A stretch of 64,000 nt of DNA from the NCBI GenBank assembly GCA_015501585.1, contig JADNRY010000093.1, forward strand, positions 150,955 to 214,954, given 5' to 3'. This DNA is from Rhodocollybia butyracea (Eukaryota; Basidiomycota; Agaricomycetes; Agaricales; Omphalotaceae). The translations under genes and the position numbers were made by a program. The notes under the pieces are model-generated. The model searched no databases. It saw only the letters and a program-made list of their open reading frames with translations, and had not been told where the DNA came from. Below, piece after piece: positions 1 to 12,466 of the stretch. Within the stretch, counting starts at the first letter, position 1. The number at the start of each line of letters is the position of its first letter.

Positions 1-2806
1 AACTCGATACGATCTGCAAAAATCTGCATGTCGTATTTGACTTCTTGATTTGCTGACTGTGGATGAATCAGGTTTTAACGGGTGAGTTGAAGGAGGTACG
101 TGACCCTTCACCTTTCTAGGCCGTAATAAAACAAGTTGACCACCAACGACCATTAGCACCGTTGCCACAGCTAGGTCATCTACAGGATCTCCGATTTCTA
201 CAAGGAAAGATCTTAAGACATAGTCTCGATTCTAACTAACATTCAACGTACGTTTTTGTGCGCTCGGTATCATCCAACTTAACATGCGCACTGCGCTAGG
301 CATAGCTATAACTCCATTGAAAGTTATACTTCCGCAAAGATGCAGTTTGATGGTTTCTGCCGTAGGTATGATTAAGAAATGTAACAGCGTGTTGTCGGCG
401 CAATAAACGAGGAGGGAATTATCCACCAAGGATAGTATGATGACTGGAGACGCCATGACTTCACGATGTAAGACGTTTTGGTTGCTCAACTCCAAGTCGC
501 GCGAGTACAGCCTGATCTAAAAGAACAGAACGTAAGATTTAATTCCGGACGAACCATCAAGCAAAAGCATACCTGATATGTTTTAGAAACCTCGACTGCA
601 GCTATCAATACATGATGGAACCAAATGAGCCCTCCTTGAACAGAAAATGCCTGCTCTTGCACTGTATCGGCAAAAAGCTTCCATCGACCCGAGCTTGCAC
701 TATAATGGACCAAACCACGTCGGCCAGCAATAGCAATCAAGCGCCCATCAGAGCTTAAAGAAGAGTAACGAATAGGCCAATTGGCCGCGAGGTAACTTTG
801 AGGTACCTGGCGGAAACGGTTTAGAATGGATCTAAGCGTGAAGCTTATCTATATCACCTTGATGTGTTGCCAGACGTCCGATTCCGGGTTGATGACGCTT
901 ATATCGGGCTGGTCTGCACCACGGTATATCAGGGCACGGTCTTCTAGTTGCAGGAATGCGTAGCGAGTGTTATCCTGCGTACAGTAGCCGTCAGGTGGAT
1001 AGAAATGAGATGGTAGAATAGTTTATACCGGAGAATGCTGACCAGTTGTAGCGCTCTTGGCGAAGGGAATAACGAAGATTTGGCCGTCGATAACTGGGTT
1101 CCAGGTGAGTCAATAGCGAAAATGGACCTGAGGGGTAACGTACTTTTAGGTGACGGTTGGGCAAGTACCACCAGCTCAAAGTTACCAGGAACCCAGAACT
1201 ATTTTCATTAGGTACGGTTGAAGTAGCAATGAAGAAATGGCTCACAAGGTTCGATATCCCGTACATGAACGCGTCTTGGAACCTGTTAAATATCAGCCTG
1301 CTTGGCTAACACAAGAAAGGAGTAGCCCGCGAACTTTTTTTCATCGACGTCTTCAACTCCGAAACCAGATACTAGACATCTTCCACCAACACTAAAGATC
1401 CCCCAACCATGCTGCCATCCAACAGCCAGTACATATCCATCCGAACTCCATTCCATCGAACATATGCGGCCGGTCTGGCGATTGAACGGGTTGGGTATTT
1501 CAACTTTTTGGGAAGCAGGTAGGATGCCTTCTTCAGTAGGGAAGCCCGAGTATTGTATACCGCCTCTGAGAAGAATCAGTTGAGTAAACCCTGTACATCA
1601 AAGAGGAGGAGAGATCTACCCGAGCATTCCAATAGCAATCATTGAGAATTTTGCATTGACCGCAAGCCGTACCGCCCGCATCGGTTCGAAATACAGCTCG
1701 TTCTGTTCATGGGGTTCGACCCGTCGTTGTTTTTGTACCCAACGAGGAGTTTCAAAATTGTGTATGCACGTTCCCATCCATAGGTTTCGACCATCGGGAA
1801 TTTGAGTCGTGTCGTTGCTGGATAAGTTAGAGCTTGAGGGCTCCTCTAATGGCTGGGTTAGGTAAACGACGTAGGCTCGTCCGTCCGAAGTAATCCAGCT
1901 TTCGACGCCGGTCGTTCGGTCGTACAGGACATGAGAGATGGCCACTGGTGCGGGGCATTAGGAACTATCCATGAGATTGATGAGGAATTGGCGAACCTTC
2001 GGTCTCGACCAACCACTCGAAATCAACCTCGTTAATTATCCACTGGTCGTAGTTTTCGAGTTTCTTCCTCCGACGTGTCTCGTGTTCCTCTTCGTCAATC
2101 TCCTCGTCTTCTTCTTCCTCAGCCTCAGGCCAAGGTATCTGTTGTATCGCAGGTGGGTTCATCGTAGAGAAGGTTATAGCTTTCTTTCGAGGCGACACGC
2201 TACAATACCACGTCAGAGAACATTCCCGATGGAAGATTGAACGAGACATACCTAATCAAAGTCCCTTCCACTCGGATAACACCCTCGAACTGTAAACTCA
2301 CGCTGTTCAGCGGGAAAGCCTCTCCGGAACCAGCCAGGAAGTTTCTCTGAGCATTCGCAGAGAGCGTTGGAGGCCGATATGTTGATTCATTTGGGTGATG
2401 AATGACCGCTATAAGCACAAGATATGATTCGGAAGTCTAACGATGACAGCTCAGCTTTCTGTGTGAGAGAGACACAGTATTGATTCACACCTGAATGACG
2501 ATACGAGACCCGTCTGGAGACCAGTGTGCTTCTCTGTTTTCTCCGTGGTCGATAGTTGAAGTGGGAGTACGTGAAAGAAAGGCCAGGACTGCTGAAGGCT
2601 ACGTAGGGAATTATCAGCGGTGGTTTGGTTTTGAAAAGCAATATCTGATGTACTCGAACGCGCCAAATCGAAATCCCATTTCGAGTTAGTGTACAAAAGA
2701 GAGATTTACGAGGACTGGAAGATATTGCGAGGACAGGTTCTGGAGGAATGTTTGGTAGAGCTGGGACTGTTGAGAGGGATCGTGCTGTAGATGTAGGGAA
2801 ATACAT
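1..2806 (-). CDS. RIC1: RIC1, Golgi Rab GEF subunit (N-terminal part)
   Basis: This is the amino-terminal part of RIC1, a WD40 protein. With RGP1 it forms the nucleotide exchange factor for the Rab GTPase Ypt6/Rab6 at the Golgi, for endosome-to-Golgi recycling. The gene reads leftwards from ATG 2806 and runs off the left edge. The start MYFPTSTARS is followed by VLAISSSPRKSLF and IWRVRV, the usual RIC1 opening. Later exons give AVRLAVNAKFSMIAIG (about 1630-1690), GYVLAVGWQHGWGIFSVGG (about 1380-1440), IAGRRGLVHYSASSGRWKL (about 680-740) and LSNQNVLHREVMASPV (about 430-490), all in the order known for the family. Short introns separate the exons. An acidic insert lies near 2050-2130. Identification rests on recognised family motifs; exact splice sites were not all resolved. 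Confidence 0.92.
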
Positions 2807-3019
2807 TCTCCCTGCTATATACTATCCATTAGTGGTATTAATGGTGGTGGAAGGAGGAAAGATTTCGGACCGAGAGCCGCTTCGCTCCGGCGCGTATGTA
2901 GGCAAAGTACATCCTATGTATTGCGTCGTTATAACAGGATTTCATTGTACGTTACATTAGGTATCTCCCCTTGGCCTGGTGTGTGAGATCAACATAACAA
3001 AAAAAGCTTTTATTTAATA

Positions 3020-3793
3020 TCACTTGGTTCGCGTCATGACTTTGTCTACCTGCTCCCTCGCCCAGCCTTCCCAATCATCCCAGCAACAGGACAAATATGC
3101 TGAATCTCTTCCTCCGTTTCCCGCCCACGGATCACCTTTGCGCATAGGTCCCTCTTTGAACCCAATAGCTTTCGAAGGTGGTAGAACTCTGTCCCATCGA
3201 AAGATACCCTCGAGCCGAAAACCCATCCTTTCCGCTACTTTCCGACTGGGTGCATTGTTCGGATTACAGACCCATTGCAGTCTGCGCACTCCAAGTCCAC
3301 CGTCTTCAGGAAGGTCGAGAGCATAGTGCATGAGCAATCCGACCATGCAGGATGTTACATGAGTTCGTTGAAACTGCGGTAAAATAACCACAAATCCGAT
3401 CTCCGTGCATGCATCTTTATCGCTCGAATGGACGTAGCTGACCATTCCTGCAATGACCGGTTGACCGTCAAGCGCGAGTGGGCCTACCTTATCGAAGATG
3501 GTGAACATGGTAGCAGCAGGGTTCGCTCGCAGGCCCTCCCAGAACTCTTTGACGAATTGCTCCGGAGAGGAGAATGGCCCGTAAGACATGTAGTTCCATG
3601 TATTGTCGTCGAATCCTTCAACTAGCGCTTTCGCGTGTTGGGAGGGCTTGCTGATATCAGCCTAGTGCAATGGGCCAAGACTGAAATAGATCGTACTGAC
3701 TATGAACGGGACTACTTTTACTTTCTCGTTTTCCAACACGTCAGGAATTGGGAAACAAAAATTGGTATCTTTTTCAGATGAGAAAGAGGACAT
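3020..3793 (-). CDS. GNAT-family N-acetyltransferase (RimJ/RimL type)
   Basis: This is a GCN5-related acetyltransferase that would transfer acetyl from acetyl-CoA to an amine; its substrate cannot be told from sequence. Exon 1 starts at ATG 3793 (MSSFSSEKD) and ends about 3701. A proposed 39-nt intron (3700-3662) then joins to exon 2, giving PFI-ADISKPSQHAKALVEG. That matches the family's usual opening, strand and helix followed by WNYMSYGPFSS. The core has EIGFVVILPQFQRTHVTS (the acetyl-CoA loop region) and the C-terminal WVCNPNNAPSRKVAERMGF signature. Total length of about 220 residues is normal for the family. The intron is short, so the first exon is less certain than the rest. The next gene on the left, RIC1, lies on the same strand 213 bp further on. 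Confidence 0.85.
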
Positions 3794-4522
3794 TCTTTCG
3801 ACTATGTATGTAGTCTAAAGACGAGGGAGGCAAACTTAAAAAATGCCTATTTTATGTTTTCACTACGTTGACCCCACCCATGCGATGCATGGTAGATAAT
3901 GAAACATATATTTTGTTACATACCACAAAACTATGCTAATACAAAGAAAATTGCTGAAGAATTCAGGCCTCTCTGCTAGGCAGATTTATAGTATATTTGT
4001 ACTCTCGACAGCGTTATTCAGAGTCCTCTGACCCTTCCACGCAGTGTGCGACTTTTGAAACGCTACATCTTCTCATGGAACAACATCATCCCCATCGCCT
4101 CCCATCGCATTGAAATTTTATCCATGAAGGACTACTTGCTCTATTTCAATGTATCACATTTATGTAGCCAGCTAGTTTAGGACTTTTTGTACCAGGCCTT
4201 GCTTCCATCTTCACGTTTGCCTTGCAGTCTACCTTCTCTTCGGGAGTCGAGCTCGCTTATGGCTCTCAGGACTCTTATCTATCTATTTACTCATCTTATC
4301 TTATCTTATCTACAGCGGTCACATTAAGTACTAGTCGACTTGCAGCGCCTTAAGTGAGAGGAGATGTTTTTGTCTTGTCTTCCATGCGCACGCCGCAAAC
4401 CGCCTTCGTTTATTTATGATATATTCAGCATCTAGCTAAGTATATAAGTAAGTCCGTATACAAGCTCATCTCATCGCGACACATAAGTAAAATACGTTAA
4501 GATACATAAAGGGCGTGTCGTA
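3794..4522. other. Intergenic region with TTATC microsatellite
   Basis: No convincing gene was seen here. The stretch separates the GNAT start from the SUR7-type gene end, so it holds the GNAT promoter and the 3' untranslated region of the neighbour. It contains a short TCTTA/TTATC run near 4275-4315. Confidence 0.5.
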
Positions 4523-5594
4523 TCATCCTCGATATGTACAACAACTGTGATTCTTGAGCTCAGACGACCAACGTTGAACAAAAAAGTTCTCACCTTATCA
4601 AGTATGGTACCATCGATACGAACATGCAGGCAAATGCGGTCCATGTAAGGAAAAGCCCGGGTCCCGAAGAGACCACAATTCCTACCGGAGTAGGACTTGT
4701 GGTGCCGATGGTGATGTGGCTTACACCGTTCGATTTCTGGATAGCTGCAGTCCATATAATCGCTCCGACGAGTAGAAACACACTACTGAGGGCTGCGAGT
4801 AAAGTGGACAGGAAAAATGTCAAGCTATGTTTAGCAACACCACTGTAAACGACGTGAGCCGGGTTTCCGACTGCCAGGTTCCCGGTACTCACCTGAAGAA
4901 GGATAATGCTGCAAGGATAGTCCCTAGCAGTATAAGCCAATAAGCTGCCTTTGTCAATTCTCCCAGGAAGCTCGAGTCGCGAAATGAGCCGCCGTTAATA
5001 ACAGAGGATGTAATTATGCTGTAGTTTGCCGTCATGTCTCCAACAAGATAATTGTACGGCTGGTACTGGTATCCAATGGTCTTGTTAGAGCATATACCAG
5101 CGGTGGCATTGACATAACCACAATGTGAATACAGTCCGAAATTGTAATATTGACGCAGGCCCTGTGCTTCTAGCAACGGAGCTGATGAATTTGAAGTGTA
5201 TAAGCCATCGATTGGGTCAAACAGAGCTTGATGTAATGCCGCTCTAGAGATTTATTAAAACAAGAAAGAGAAAAGAAAACGAGTATACGGACCCATATTG
5301 CGAAACATTCATCCTTGCCTAAGAACACGATCATTCAGAATCAAACCGGAATCAAAATCTCTTGTAGATAATACCATGTAAACTCCTCGAGGTACTGTAG
5401 ACGTGTTTATTTGTCCAACCTGACAACTTGAGATTAGATTCCGTTCTATCTCGAGAAAAAGTTGCAAACTTGAGTGAAAATTAAAATAATCGTAGCAGCA
5501 AAACTGTAAATAAAGCGTCAAGACGCAGCCAACGAACAGAAAACAGCACATACGATAGAAAAGAGGCTACCCCGATGCAAAGTTCGCCGCGCAT
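4523..5594 (-). CDS. SUR7/PalI family four-helix plasma-membrane protein
   Basis: This is a tetraspan protein of the SUR7/PalI family, whose members sit in the plasma membrane at eisosomes or act in pH sensing. ATG 5594 gives MRGELCIGVAS with a first membrane helix. Then come VGQINTSTVPRG, an extracellular loop (MNVSQYG, ALHQALFDPIDGLYTSNSS, a GLYSHCGYVN cysteine motif), and helices LILLGTILAALSFF, LAALSSVFLLVGAIIW and a last one ending SMVPYLI. The 3' end is notable: splicing a donor at about 4591 to an acceptor just before 4544 adds a 22-nt terminal exon. It encodes SCCTYRG and a stop at 4523, the conserved tail of basidiomycete homologues. At least four introns are needed. The first one or two junctions (5400-5540) were not settled. 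Confidence 0.82.
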
Positions 5595-5796
5595 CGTGAA
5601 TAAGAGAGGACAAGCAGTCACTTTTTATTTTTACATATGTAGTTTGAACACTCGTCCCCAACGTGTTGTTCGGCAAATTCCCGGCATCAAAGTCTCGTTC
5701 CGGCTTGCCGCGTACAGTGTTAATCTCTAATAATCTGAATCAAAACTAATCTGCTTGACTCTTGAGCTCGCCATTTACAGCCTATTTTCCACTCCA

Positions 5797-8700
5797 ATGG
5801 CTGCTCAAAATGTCGACATCCCGCCGGGATCCGTCGTTCTTTCCCAAGAGTTACCAAATCAGTCTAGTCCTCGTGGCGTCAAGCGTCTCTCAACTGCAGT
5901 AGAAATGCTCAGCAGAAGTCTGAGTGGAAGATCTTTGTCTCCTTCACCGGGAAACAAGCGAATATTTAGTATAAATCGCAAGGGGAAAGGAAAATCAGGC
6001 ATGTACAATATACGGAGATGAACCGAATGCGATCATAACCTAATTGATTCAATTGCTATTAGACTCTACCTCTTCAACTCCGCTGCCCTCAAGGCCCACA
6101 ACGCCAATGGCTTCGTCACCCTCTCCAAAGCCCTCACATGATGATTCGCCTTTCGTTACTCCTCCATCTCCTCCACTTTTGCCTACAAGACCATGGCACG
6201 GCGATGGTTCGGTATGTAATCCAATAAACACAGCTTTGCCACACAATAAACCTCTTTCTGTCACTCTAGATGCGTGTCGGAACACAAACTCTTATCCAAG
6301 CTTTGCAAGCTTTACCATGGGCTTCAGACCAGGACCACGACGACGAGCACGATCCAGTTCCATTATCACCCGTAGCCGACGAAGAAACAAGCGACGAAGA
6401 CTCTCCTCGTGCGTGTTATTTTACGTTTATGCCTCGTTTCATACTTATCTTTTCTCAGATATGGCTTCGTCCATCCACACAATATATAGACCTGTGGCAC
6501 GCTCGCACAGAATGAGCACCACAGGCAGGTCACGCTCGCGTCTCAGCCCTGTACATACAGAAGACTCTTCCGATGAGATTCTGCAATCCGACGACGAACC
6601 AGATGCAGATGACTTTGAAGAAACAACTCCAAAGGCTCCCCCTCCTTCACATCTTCAGCTCAGAAGCGTGTCCTACATGTCCCAGAAGCAACTTGGTTCT
6701 AGTAGACTTCCCGATCGAGTGGCTATGAGTAGGTCCGGAAGTATGGCTACTGTGAGGATCCAGCGGCGAACAAAGCTTGCTGAAAAGTTGAGGGAGATTT
6801 TCGAGCTGGATGACATCGAAGAGGTTCATGCTGGTATGTTGGGCTCATCTTTGATCAGCTATCAGAATTTAACATATCCCAAGAACTTCCATGCTGGCTC
6901 CTGCGTTCAGTCTGTGAGGCGTGTTTCACATTTATCTGTCGAGTTCTTACGTCTTTCTTTCTCAGTATTACAGGGCTACATGTACCTCACCAATACCTTT
7001 CTCTGTTTCTTTGCTCATATGCCTTCAAGAGAGGTTCGTGTCCTGCTGTTTTACCCTGCCCCCCATTTCTTTACACCTTTGTTCTACAGGATCAAGTTCT
7101 CAAGTCAGGGTCGCTCAATAAAAAGGCACAGCGTACGAAACGCTGGATCAAGCATTGGTTCGTGCTTAAGAACGATGCTCTGAGCTGGTACCAGTCGTCT
7201 TCAGTTAGTTTTATTATATCTTCTGTTTATCATGACTTGACGAATTGCTTAGGATCCGTACTTTCCGCACGGTATAGTCGATCTTCGCTACGCTATAGTT
7301 TGCGAGCCTATCGGTGAACGAGGTTTTCGGGTCCGGACGAACCAGAAAACAGTAATTCTTTCAGCAGACTCCGTGCCTAGTCGGGATGAATGGGTGAAGG
7401 CCGTAAGGAAGGTCATCTTCAAGGCACAAAATATGGGCGACAGCGTCAAGGTATACAGCCATTTGTCTCATTCAGTCCATATCTAACACGCGTTATCCAG
7501 ATCGCCATTCCATATTCCGCCATCCTCGATGTCGAGAAATCATCTGCCATGGACTTCAGTGAGACGATCGAAGTCAAGGTGTATGATAAAGAGTCTCGAG
7601 ACCATTTCTCAGTCGATTCATTCTTCTTTGCCTACTTTCGCGACCTCCCCGCTGCGCTTGATCAGATCAGAGACGCAGTCCGGTTGCGACGTACCGAGGG
7701 AGAAGCTACTCATTCTGTGCTCGACACAACGACTACGACGCTTAGACCCGCAGCATCTACCCCCGAACGGCCTGCCGCTATGCCAAGCTCATCCTCCCTG
7801 TTCAGGATGTCTTCCATCCTTCGTCCCTTCTCCGAATCGCGATCCAGCTCCGCCATCAGCACCCCTGCCACAGAGCCTCATGAAGAGTTCACACATATCA
7901 CTAAACGAGCTCATTCCTCCTTTGTGCCAATAGCCACCACTTCCTCTCAAGACTCGGAAACAGCTACCATTACACCTACCTCCGCTATCATCATAGACTC
8001 AACTCACACATACCCACCCTCAACTCCAGTATCACTCGCTGCATCCACTCATTCCTCCATTCAGAGACCTGCCACGACAAGCGGTGTTTCCAGCTACAGC
8101 ACAGGCTCTTGGACTGTCCCAAATTGGCTCAAAGTACCGCGAACCAGGAGTCTATTCGGAGGCGGTGCCATTGAAACGCTGGCTGTTATTCCACCAGATG
8201 GAAAAGTCAAAGAGATGTATACAGCAACTCAGACTACCAGTCCTCTTGAAACCAGCCGATTTGGAGGAGCTGGTGGAGATTTGACATATAGTATCCTCGA
8301 AACCCCCGATGCGCCTATAGATGATGGAATCGCTGACAAGTTTCGCAATTATTTTGCCTTCGACGAGAGAGAGAAACTTTTGGGCCGTGAGTTTTTTCCT
8401 TGTAATTTCGTTTGATCTGCCAGTTGATTTGAAGACTTCGTGTAGATTTCCCAGGGTATATTTTCCGATTATTACCAGTGTATGGGCGGCTTTATATTTC
8501 ACTCAACTACTTTTGCTTCAAGTCGTCTGGGCCATTGACAGCCCGCACACGGGTAAGGATGAATTGAATCGTGCAGTTTGGGAATTGACCCTGACTTCCT
8601 TATGTAGATGGCTCTCCCCATCCGCGACATCCTCTCTGTAGAGAAAACCAAAGCAACTAGATTCGGGCATCACGGTCTAATCATCATAGTTAAAGGACAC

Positions 8701-11023
8701 GAGGAATTATTTTTCGAATTCGGTGCTGAGGATAAGAGAGATGCTTTTGTGCTGTTATTGGAACGACAGATCGAAGATGTTCGGAAGAGGTGGGCAGAAG
8801 ACGACAACTCGGCCCCAACACGCGGTCAACGTGATGCTCTCATACTGGAAGAGCTCGATATACACTCTGAGATTTCGGATTCACTCCTTCCTGTGCCAGA
8901 GAACCTAACAGACTCGGTCCCAGCGATGATGTTCACATCGGCATCTTCTACATTCTTAACATTTAAACCACTGAAGAGTTTACATTTTACGTTTTTGACT
9001 ATTGGATCTCGGGGAGATGTTCAACCGTATATTGCTTTGGCAAAGGGTTTACAGGCAGATGGACACAAGGTGCGGATAGCGACTCATAAGGAGTTTAAAG
9101 AATGGATTGAATCGGTAGATAAATAATTTCTTGTGCGAACATTTACTGAAGACTCTTTTCTCCAGCACGATATTGAATATGGTTACGTCGGTGGAGATCC
9201 TGCAGAGCTTATGCGTATATGTGTTGAGAACGGCATGTTCACAGTCTCGTTCTTGAAGGAAGGTCTTCAGAAGGTATATGTTGTTGCATTTTTTGTTAAA
9301 AAACCCGCTGCTAATACCTCGTGTAGTTCCGAGGCTGGTTAGACGACCTGCTCAAAACCTCGTGGGAGGCTTGTCAAGGCACGGATGTCTTGGTGGAGAG
9401 TCCGAGCGCTATGGGAGGTTATCACATAGCCGAGGCTCTAGGTATACCTTATTTCAGGGCATTCACCATGACATGGAGTCGAACACGGTAGCATCATATT
9501 TCTCTGTATTTTCTGCGTACTGATGGATTACCTAGTGCATATCCTCACGCGTTCGCAGTGCCGGAACGCAAGGTATATATTGATTAGTATACTCTTTCTC
9601 CTGATCTAACTATATTACAGATGGGCGGTAGCTATAACTACATGGTGAGTTTGTGTCTGCTATTCGATAAACTCGCTCCCAACATGTTATGTAGTCTTAT
9701 GTCGTATTTGACCAAGTCTTTTGGCGCGCTATATCTGGACAAATCAACCGATGGCGAAGGAACGTACTACGGATTGACAGTACTAGTCTCGACAAGATGG
9801 AACCACACAAGATTCCGTTCTTGTACAATTTCAGCCCCAGTATAGTACCACCACCGTTGGACTGGCCTGAATGGATCCGAGTAACAGGTACTTCAATGCC
9901 CCCATACCCCGACACGTTGCTCACTATCTATCAGGTTACTGGTTCCTCGACGACGCCGATGTCAGCTCCAAGAAATGGACCCCTCCAGAAGACCTTTGCA
10001 AATTCATCGACTCCGCCCATTCTGCTGGCAAGAAAGTCGTATACATCGGTTTTGGCAGCATTGTCGTCTCTGATCCCGCAGCCATTACCAAATGTGTAAT
10101 CGAAGCTGTTCTTCAAAGTGATGTCTATGCGATTCTTTCTAAAGGATGGTCAGATCGACTTCACGTCAAGTCAGGAGATGCAGGGGAGGTGGAAGAGGCG
10201 CTCCCGCCTCAGATATATCCGATTAACTCCATTCCGCATGATTGGCTGTTCAGGAGGATTGATGCTGCGTGTCATCATGGAGGTGCCGGAACGGTTGGAG
10301 CGAGTCTTCGAGGTAAGAGTTGTTTAGTGCTGCTTGGACTTTTTGCTCATTCTCTGTGTTTAAAGCTGGGATACCGACCATCGTCAAACCATTTTTCGGA
10401 GACCAATTTTTCTGGGCGGACCGAGTTGAAGCGCTAGGTGTTGGGTCTGCTGTCAGAAGACTCACAGTCGACTCTTTAACGGAAGCTCTTCGCACTGCTA
10501 CGACGGATATTAAACAAGTTGCTCGCGCGAAATTATTAGGAGAACAGATTCGTATGGTACGTCTCAACACTGCTCGGCTTCGAAGCATCCCTCATTGCCT
10601 GCACAGGAAAACGGTGTCGATGTCGCCATCGAGTCAATTTACCGTGATCTGGACTATGCCCGGTCATTGATCAAACGACGATCTGTCCCCAATAGTAGTG
10701 ACGAGGAGGAGACCGATAACGAACATTCTACCGTTCGGGACCGACAACCGCTTAGCGCCGACCAAAAATCGTCCGGGTACAGTTCCAGTGGTTCTGTGCG
10801 TGGTGCCCCTAGTGAGGACTGGAGCGTCATTTCCGACCAAGGCAATCCCAGCCGGCGGTCTTCTATGAGTTCTGCTCACAGTGGAACTTCTGATGAACGA
10901 TCTGGGCTCAGTAAACGCTCCAGTATCGCGGCTGCCATGCTTTCCGTTCTTCCCAATTCTTTCACTCCTGGGTCCCCTCGCAAACGAACACTATCTCACA
11001 AATCTACCAACTCACAATCTTGA
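5797..11023 (+). CDS. ATG26: Sterol 3-beta-glucosyltransferase (ATG26/UGT51)
   Basis: This enzyme transfers glucose from UDP-glucose to the 3-hydroxyl of ergosterol; the family is also linked to pexophagy in some fungi. ATG 5797 opens [16 protein letters not shown] serine-rich leader is followed by the first GRAM segment ([12 protein letters not shown], then [12 protein letters not shown] about 6975-7010), a PH domain ([18 protein letters not shown] about 7140-7190), and a second GRAM segment ([13 protein letters not shown] about 8345-8385, then [19 protein letters not shown] about 8610). The catalytic part begins [17 protein letters not shown] near 8980. It continues through [33 protein letters not shown] (about 10240-10290) and [16 protein letters not shown]. 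More than ten small introns interrupt it. The tail after 10660 is serine-rich and low in complexity. Domain order and length fit fungal ATG26. Confidence 0.95.
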
Positions 11024-11384
11024 TGCTTGATGATAGACCGTGTCTTCCACGTTATAATCCCCACTCATTTACCTTTCTTTGTCACACTCATTTTTACAGT
11101 GTAGAATTCATCGCATTCTAGTAGAAGAGAGAATAATAGATGTACACGTCTGTATAGTAGGGGTTAATATGTTACCATTATTATGTATACTTCCTTGAAT
11201 GTATTTTCATGAGAGCTCAGGCAGAAAGATGAAGGTGTGCAATAATTCAATAATGACGCAGCTAATGATACACATGAAGTTGACGAACAACGATACGTAC
11301 GTACTAGTACTACGATGCAAAGAGAGCGAAAAAAGCTGGTAGTACACTGAGTATGAAAGCAATTTATATATTTTTGTCCTCGAA
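11024..11384. other. Convergent 3' region between ATG26 and PRELI gene
   Basis: No gene was seen. ATG26 and the PRELI gene converge here, so the stretch holds both 3' untranslated ends. It is AT-rich, with possible polyadenylation sequences near 11130-11200 and 11350. Confidence 0.5.
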
Positions 11385-12194
11385 TTAACCTTTGGAATTA
11401 GAAAACCAGCCTTTCATCCTGGCCCAAGTTCCGTTTTGCGCCTTGCGGGCAGTTTTATCATCTGAATCTTCGTTTGACCTAACAGTGACGTTTGGATCAC
11501 CACCGAGCGTCATTGGGTGAAGCTGAAGTCGTGATTCGCGTATGAGGTTGAGAATTACAGACACTCCTTCGCGAGACTGTTTGAAATGATACATGAGCTG
11601 GAGATCGGAAATACTAGTGAAATGGAAGACATACACGTTGGACATGAGCTTTGAATCTGTTCAACCCATGACTCTCAATCCGTTTCGTAAGTCCCCATCC
11701 AAAGCCCGAGAAAACCCTTGCTTCGGTTGTTTGAATAGTTTTCCTGTGAGTAAAGATGAGAACAAGAAATATATAGATGATAAACACTACAAACCCCTCC
11801 TCAGTCTGCCGAATGAATACGGATTCCTCCATTTTCATGACCTTTGTAAATTCGAGGTTCTTCGTCGTACATCGAAGTGTTTTTTCCCAGTGGGTCGACT
11901 TCACTTTCCTCCACTACCCAAGATTCTGCCCTTGAGATGATTCCCTTTGGTGCCCATCGTGGGAGTGAGCCTCGTTTGAGAATTAGCCGTGTGGTATGTA
12001 GATTTCCAGAAGGTGACACGGAACGCGAGATGACGTCGCAAGAGATTATGTGTGAGGCATAAGGGTTTGGGTAGCGTAGAAAGTAAGCCAGAGAAACTAT
12101 AGCCCAGGGATCGCTAGGGTAATTTGGTTAGTAAGGAAAATAAAAAGATATGTGGAGCATACTCGTAAAAGAATGATTGCGAATGATATTTCAT
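11385..12194 (-). CDS. PRELI/MSF1 (UPS-type) mitochondrial lipid-transfer protein
   Basis: This belongs to the PRELI/MSF1 family (yeast Ups1/Ups2, human PRELID). Those proteins pair with Mdm35/TRIAP1 and shuttle phosphatidic acid or phosphatidylserine across the mitochondrial intermembrane space. ATG 12194 gives MKYHSQSFFY. A GTATGC...CTAG intron then restores DDPWAIVSLAYFLRYPNPY, a hallmark opening. Next are VSPSGNLHTTRLILKRGSLP, RWAPKGI and AESWVVEESEVDP. After an intron come LRCTTKNLEFTKVMKMEES, then a last exon from about 11640 (MSNVYVFHFTSISDLQ, ending GWFSNSKG). Order and length of about 210 residues agree with the family. Which of the Ups1 or Ups2 branches it belongs to was not decided. 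Confidence 0.87.
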
Positions 12195-12466
12195 TGGGAC
12201 AACGACCCCGGCGAGTTGGGAATTAAAGAATCAGCAAGCCAGCGCAAAAAAAGACAGCTTGTACAATATGAGGTGAGAGAGGGAAGCAAAGAATAGTAGA
12301 ACACGCCTGAATCTGGAACCGTGGAACGTGATGAAACTGATGCCGAGAGATTACGCATTCAATTTTTTTCGGTCTAGACGTTGCCCGGGTCTTGCCTATT
12401 TCCATCAGTGCGAATGTACTGTTACACTAAGTGTTTCTCGTCTATTGACTTAGTAGACATATTCCG

